NCBI RefSeq assembly: GCF_000471905.2
Contig: NW_006494943.1
Coordinates: forward strand, 2,765,616 to 2,829,615
From: Amborella trichopoda
Taxonomy: Eukaryota; Streptophyta; Magnoliopsida; Amborellales; Amborellaceae
Direction: 5' to 3'
DNA: 64,000 nucleotides
The notes under the pieces were generated by a model. That model ran no database searches, was not told the origin of the DNA, and was given only the letters and a program-made list of their open reading frames with translations. Positions 59,577 to 64,000 of this stretch are shown here, in pieces. A program made the position numbers and the translations under genes. Positions within the stretch are counted from its first letter, which is position 1, and every line of letters starts with the position of its first letter.

Positions 59577-59968
59577 GGAAAAAGTTTATATAGTGCTGAG
59601 GCTCAAAACATTCAAATTAGAGCCTATCTCAAAAATTTCACTAAAAGAGGTTGTTTTGATGCTCAAATATCTTTAAATTGATCATCTCGACATCAAGATG
59701 TATGGAGATGAGAAAAAAATAGATTTCAAGTTTTGGAAGTTGTATATTTTGCTACATATTTTTGGACAGTCAAATTTAAAGATTTACAAGGTTTCATAGA
59801 TCTGTCAATTTACACTATTTTTAAGCTTTAAACTTTATAAATAAAGATGAAAATATATTTTAAGGCTATCACAAAGAATTCCAATATTGAAACCATATTT
59901 CCTAACACTAGTTGAAGGTAGGCTCTAATTTGATTGTTTAGAGCCTAGACTCTTTACAAACCACTCCC
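59577..59968. mobile_element. MITE family X, well-preserved copy
   Basis: It is 392 bp with a perfect 9 bp target duplication TTTTAGGTA (59568-59576 and 59969-59977). The left end GGAAAAAGTTTATATAG and the reversed right end GGGAGTGGTTTGTAAAGAG begin inverted arms of about 50 bp containing GGCTC and AATTAGAGCCTA. The TIR structure and 9 bp duplication indicate a Mutator-like MITE. Confidence 0.85.
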
Positions 59969-60089
59969 TTTTAGGTAATTAATTGAAGATAAAATCAAAT
60001 AATTTGGTAGTCACAAATAATAAAAGAAATTTATGCTCATGTCCCCCCTAAAGTAACATTATTAAAAATTCCCCAAAGTTTTATATTTA

Positions 60090-60241
60090 CATCCATATCC
60101 ATTTTGTATTTTTTTAAACGGTAAAAAATTTGGACCATTTCTCGATTTGTGTGTCATCCTTGCATAAGGGCATGCTAATCTTTTTTGTATCATCTCAATT
60201 TTTATCGAATGCGGAGACCATCCATACCCATTTTGTATTTT
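60090..60241 (-). pseudogene. U6 snRNA retropseudogene with target duplications
   Basis: The U6 body is 60218 down to 60123 (96 nt). It shows GATAAAAATTG, GATACAAAAAAGATTAGCAT, GCAAGGATGACAC, CAAATCGAGAAATGGTCCAA and a terminal run of six T, all diagnostic of U6. It differs from functional U6 in the 5' stem-loop, which is deleted, and in the ACAGAGA box (ACAAAAA). A 23 bp near-perfect direct repeat (CATCCATAYCCATTTTG plus TATTTT) flanks it at 60090-60112 and 60219-60241. A short A-run follows the 3' end on the minus strand. This is a LINE-mobilised, non-functional copy. No upstream sequence element is seen. Confidence 0.85.
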
Positions 60242-60652
60242 ACTTTTTAATTTTTTTTCCAAAATGCCTCCAATTCGGAGCTTGAAGTTCGAAATCTTGG
60301 CTTGAGAAGCAAGACCACATATGACTTTGGATCTTTAATATTGAAATCACTTCACTTAAATATTAAGAAAATATGAACTTCAGATTTTCAAAGTCCAAAG
60401 TTAAAACTTCGACAACCTAAAGTCAAAGTAAAAAAAAAAGACATGAGCGACAAAGACTTTGGACCTCTATAGAAAGACTTCAAACTATAGAGGTCCAAAG
60501 TCATAGTAAAAAAAAAAAAATTGTTACACTTCAATCCTAAGTCATTGCCATTTTGAACATTGAAGGTCAAAAGCAAGGGCATTTAGGGGGAAAAAGAAAG
60601 AAAAAAAAAAGAATGAATGTAAAAGAAACAAAATTCACAAAGATTTTCGTAA

Positions 60653-61556
60653 GGGAAAGGTTTCTATACTTCTCCTACAGCATAGAAGATCTATGCTTCC
60701 CCTACCATCCAACAGTCTAATTTTGATCAAGAGAGCCACTTACCGTTTGATTTTAGATCTGGTGTCTCAAAGTATTTTATTTTGGGTACAGTTTGTATAG
60801 AGCCTAGGCTCTAAACAATCAAATTAGAGCCTACCTTCAAATAGTTTCGAGAAGTCTGGTTTCAATGCCGAAAATCTTTGTGACAGCCTTAAAATATAGT
60901 TTTTTATTTATTTATAAATTTTAAAGCTTCAAAAATAGTGTCGATCAGCAGATCTATGAAAACTTGAAAATCTTGAAAATTGATGGTCAAAAAATTCGTT
61001 ACAAAATATGCTATTTCCACAACTTGAAATCCATTTTTTTTCATGTCCATGTCTCTTGATGTCGAGATGATCAATTTGATGATATTTGGGAATCAAAACA
61101 ACCTCTTTTAGTGAAATTTTTGAGGTAGGCTCAAATTTGATTGTTTAGAGCCTCGGCCCTATACAAACCTTTCCCTTATTTTTTTTATACAAATGGTATG
61201 AATATGAAATTTGGAAAGTATCATCTTATCATTGGGGCACACCTATAAAAAATATTAAAAATAATTTTTCAATAAAATATAATGACCAAAATACCCCTTG
61301 AAATATTCAAAGGTATTTTGGTCATTTTATTTTATTGAAAGTATTTGTTTTATATTTTTTGCTAGTGCAAGTTTAATAGAGGATTGGACGTCCAAATATG
61401 GGGTCAAAATAGTTTTTAGAAAAAAATTAAAAATAAAATAGTACAGAGACGAGACATTGTGATTGGGCCAATCTTAGCCCTCCATTCAGAATGGACGGTT
61501 GGATAAGGGAAAATATATAAGTTTTATGCTATAGGGGAAGCATAGAAAGCTTGCCC
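60653..61556. mobile_element. MITE family Y, copy split by a family X element
   Basis: It has inverted ends GGGAAAGGTTTCTATACTTC and (reversed right end) GGGCAAGCTTTCTATGCTTC. The target duplication is TTTTCGTAA (60644-60652) and TTTTCATAA (61557-61565), 8 of 9 with a CG-to-CA change. Without the nested 392 bp element and its duplication it is about 505 bp and colinear with 28293-28802. Confidence 0.88.
60784..61175. mobile_element. MITE family X, nested in family Y
   Basis: It is 392 bp, the same length as the 59577 copy. Left end GGGTACAGTTTGTATAGAGC, reversed right end GGGAAAGGTTTGTATAGGGC, with arms of about 50 bp (CTCTAAACAATCAAATT). TTATTTT occurs on both sides (60777-60783 and 61176-61182). 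The copy of family Y at 28293 supplies the uninterrupted site. Confidence 0.9.
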
Positions 61557-61565
61557 TTTTCATAA

Positions 61566-62550
61566 TACAGTAGGGGACTTGAGTGTAAATCTCTTAATAA
61601 TAAAACGATAATAGCCACATGCAATGTTATATTTTCTACATAAAGTGTCAAGTCAGCTACGTAAAATATTAGTTGTTTTCTAATAAATAATAAAAGAAAA
61701 TGTATACATTGGGACCATTTAGTTTTTACATAAGAAAGTCATAATCATTATTCACTGTTGGATGTAAAATTGGGCAATATGGAATGTATCATTAATTAGG
61801 CACAAAGTCTAAAATAAAATTTTTCAAATATTATGATACACTTCAATTCAGTGGTTTAAAAAACGGATCGATGCCTCGGATCGAGCACCCCAAAAACCCA
61901 TCCGAATCGGTGAATCGACGATCCGGATCCGAAATCGGTCGGATTAAACTTTAAAAAAAATCTAAAAAAAGCATTAAAATTCATTAAAAATGCTGTTTTT
62001 TAGGAATCCAATAAGAAATGATAGTACTCCGTTAAGAAATTTTCATTTTTTTGCATCAATATGTAAATATTGAGATGTTATTTCTATGTACAAATTATTG
62101 TTAACCATTAAATTTATATAACAAAAAAAAAAACATTGAATTATCAAGGATAAAGTATATACTCATACATGGACTACAATAAATTAATAATACAAACAAA
62201 TTAATTTACTGTTATAATAAAAATAATACTTTATAGTACTTTATAACACAAATAAATTAATAAATAAAATACAAGATTTGATTATCAATGTATAATTATT
62301 ATTTATGATATAATAACAACTATGATTCAAAAAAAATTAAAAAACACTTTCACATCATACGATAAAAATTAAAATAAAATTTTTTATAAATGTGAATATT
62401 ATGACATTACAAAATTATTCAAAAAAATATTTTCACCTAAAAATACAAATCAAAATTCAGAAAAAAATAAAAAAATAAAAAAATTACATATTATATATCC
62501 TACTATTTTACAAAGTATCATGACAATTAGCTTTCACAAGGGAAAATTGA
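61566..62550. other. Intergenic, AT-rich
   Basis: A short GATCGG- and GAATCGG-rich block lies at 61860-61945. Very AT-rich DNA follows to about 62520. No gene is seen. Confidence 0.5.
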
Positions 62551-62554
62551 AATT

Positions 62555-62671
62555 AGTCCCACATATTTCTCATTGAGAAGTATATGTACAAAGATGGAAA
62601 CCTCTTTGCAGGGGTAAAGAAAAGTCAACGTGTGAGACAAATGTAATGACGTGGCTCCGTGGGTCTTTTTT
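62555..62671 (+). promoter_or_regulatory. Possible snRNA-type Pol III promoter and short transcript
   Basis: AGTCCCACATA (62555-62565) resembles the plant upstream sequence element RTCCCACATCG. A TATATG box (62581-62586) lies about 24 bp away centre to centre, the spacing of plant Pol III snRNA genes. A run of T begins at about 62665. The implied RNA of about 60 nt is not one I recognise, so this may be chance or a degraded gene. Confidence 0.3.
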
Positions 62672-62779
62672 AATTAAAGATCAGAATGTCAAGTTGGAAA
62701 ATGGGAAGTTGATGATTTTTGTGATGACGTGCGACAACCAGCATGGGGAGGTGGTGACGTGTTGTTGTGACGTACGAGA

Positions 62780-63060
62780 ACCGGTTGCACCAGCAAGCTT
62801 TCCTTAAAACTCGGCGAGTCTTTCTAAACACAGGCGCGCTACTGCAGCTTTTTCGAGAACCGACATGGGCTGTAACAGTATTTAAAAAAACATCGAGTCG
62901 AACTGGACTCGTCCGATTCGACTCGAGAATCGTCATGGAGGGATCGAATTGTTTAAAAAAACGAGAATCGTTCGGTTCTAGAGAGAATCGGACGATTCTG
63001 CACAATGACTCGCCGATTCATTGTACGGAATCGGCGAGTCCCGTGAAAAATACGGGTTGC
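62780..63060. repeat. GAATCG/GACTCG-rich segment
   Basis: GAATCG, GACTCG, GATTCG and their complements recur about fifteen times, especially at 62895-63045, for example in CGATTCGACTCGAGAATCG. The same motifs occur in lower density at 61860-61945, 7745-7800 and 17640-17690. The overlapping 121-residue plus-strand frame (62767-63132) has no family signature. Confidence 0.5.
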
Positions 63061-63840
63061 ACAGTATTCTTCAAGGGATTCTTCGAAATTTGTCATTTTT
63101 TTATCATTTTTTTTGTTTTTTTTGGCATGTGATCTAATTTGCAGGCTTTAAACAGCTTTATTCAGCTTTTACACGGATTAAATGGTTGAAAAATTTGGTG
63201 TTTTGGTGTTTTGGATCACAAAACTTGCATTTTTAGGGTTTCCGCTTTTCCTTGTGTTTCATGCCAAATAGGGCATGAATCTTTCAAAATTTGTAGGCAT
63301 TTTGATCGTAAAGTTGTTCATCAAAACCTTTTGTTACTAATTTGTGATAATCGTTGAGAAAAACAGAGTTTTTTGGAGATTGAATGCTTCGGTTCACAAA
63401 ACCAGGTAAGAAGTTTGGGTTTTTTTTTTTTCCGCCATATGATTAATTTCACTGCATATTTTGAAGATAATGAGTTCAATTTGTAGGGTTTTTAATCTTT
63501 ATTGTGTCTATTATGATTTAACAAATTCAATTTTATGTAATTTGGTCAATTACAGCATGAAATTTGAGATGAACACAAGGATGTCTGCGGAACCAAAATT
63601 CTGCTGTTTTTTTTTTTTTCCGCCTTTTGATTTTTTTTTCATGATATATTAGAAATAATGTGTTCAAAATTTAGGGTTTTGATTCCTTACATTGTTGTTT
63701 ATCATAAATATACTCAATTGGATGTAATTTATTCACTTAGAGGTGGATTTTTGAGTTAAAATGGCTTATATAAGATAGCTCTGTGCAGTAACGGTTAATT
63801 TTTTTTTTTTTTTTTTCTTTTTTTTTTTTGTTAATTCCTA
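63061..63840. other. Intergenic, T-rich
   Basis: Frequent T-runs and repeated text AATTTRTAGGGTTTTT-like at about 63478 and 63668 suggest decayed duplications. No gene is supported. Confidence 0.45.
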
Positions 63841-63844
63841 TAAT

Positions 63845-64000
63845 CGAATTTTTTGTAATACTTGATCGATTTTTTTGTAATCCATGATCGAATTTTTGTA
63901 ATACTTGATCGATTTTTTTGTAATCCATGATCGAATTGTTTTTTTTTTTTTTGTAATCCATGATAGAATTTTTGTTTTTTTGTTACCCATGATAGAATTT
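63845..64000 (+). repeat. Minisatellite, 26/52 bp unit, running off the window
   Basis: TTTTTGTAATCCATGATCGA and TTTTTGTAATACTTGATCGA alternate, giving a 52 bp higher unit repeated about three times. The last units vary (GTTACCCATGATAGAATTT). The array reaches the window edge. Confidence 0.85.

Noticed and set aside
60123..60218. Functional U6 gene
   Set aside because: The 5' stem-loop and the ACAGAGA box are damaged, and no plant USE is found upstream. The flanking direct repeat indicates retroposition.
60062..60262. 66-residue minus-strand frame
   Set aside because: It overlaps the U6 retropseudogene, and its reading is a translation of snRNA sequence.
62767..63132. 121-residue plus-strand frame
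   Set aside because: It overlaps a minus-strand frame of similar length in the GAATCG-rich segment, with no recognised domain and a homopolymer-rich end.
1..64000. CRISPR arrays, tRNA or rRNA genes, bacterial-type operons
   Set aside because: No regularly spaced identical repeats of CRISPR type, no convincing tRNA cloverleaf with a GGTTCRANYCC box, and no rRNA signature were seen. The content is plant nuclear.

Overview
This is a repeat-dominated stretch of nuclear DNA from a flowering plant. The evidence for that is plant-lineage Copia and Ty3/gypsy remnants primed by initiator tRNA-Met, L1- and RTE-type LINEs, several MITE families, and two plant-restricted protein families (DUF7953 and DUF247). 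The sequence is AT-rich and from a draft assembly, with one run of N at 32677-32834. I cannot name the species. Nothing here is bacterial: there are no operons, rRNA or CRISPR arrays.

Only one protein gene looks intact. It is a four-exon DUF7953-type gene on the minus strand (CDS 56621 down to 48206) that encodes a 219-residue type I membrane protein. Its splice phases join perfectly, its exon 1 supplies a signal peptide, and its second intron is 5.8 kb. A second plant gene, a DUF247 membrane protein on the plus strand (16355-22150), can be followed almost end to end. It is a pseudogene with in-frame stops and frameshifts. Its two exon blocks are separated by a 4.5 kb interval with GT-AG ends that has filled with AT-rich DNA, tandem repeats and a long-TIR transposon.

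The layout is as follows. 1-1372: decayed MITE and a 115 bp tandem duplication. 1373-7681: a full-length but dead Copia element (minus) with paired LTRs, PBS and a 5 bp TSD. 8.1-13.8 kb: a truncated second Copia (minus), a 1.2 kb pyrimidine tract, and two copies of a dispersed repeat. 14.4 kb: LINE fragment. 16.4-22.2 kb: DUF247 pseudogene, followed at 22267-22586 by a solo LTR of the first Copia family. 23.0-26.6 kb: three copies of a 1.2 kb non-autonomous TTA-target transposon, one inserted in another. 28.3-28.8 kb: a 510 bp MITE. 29.6-41.9 kb: LTR-like ends and the decayed interior of a third Copia, its two ends separated by foreign LTR-like and pyrimidine-rich DNA around the assembly gap. 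42.5-46.5 kb: an L1 LINE (minus) interrupted by an internally deleted Ty3/gypsy element. 48.1-56.9 kb: the DUF7953 gene. 56.9-61.6 kb: MITEs, an RTE LINE, a U6 snRNA retropseudogene, and a MITE nested inside another MITE. 61.6-64.0 kb: AT-rich DNA, a possible snRNA-type promoter, a GAATCG-rich segment and a 3' minisatellite.

I did not find a coherent new multi-gene system. The most informative structures are the dated nests of transposons, the U6 retropseudogene with its flanking duplication, two TIR MITE families whose ends and target duplications point to Mutator-like elements, and the decayed DUF247 gene.
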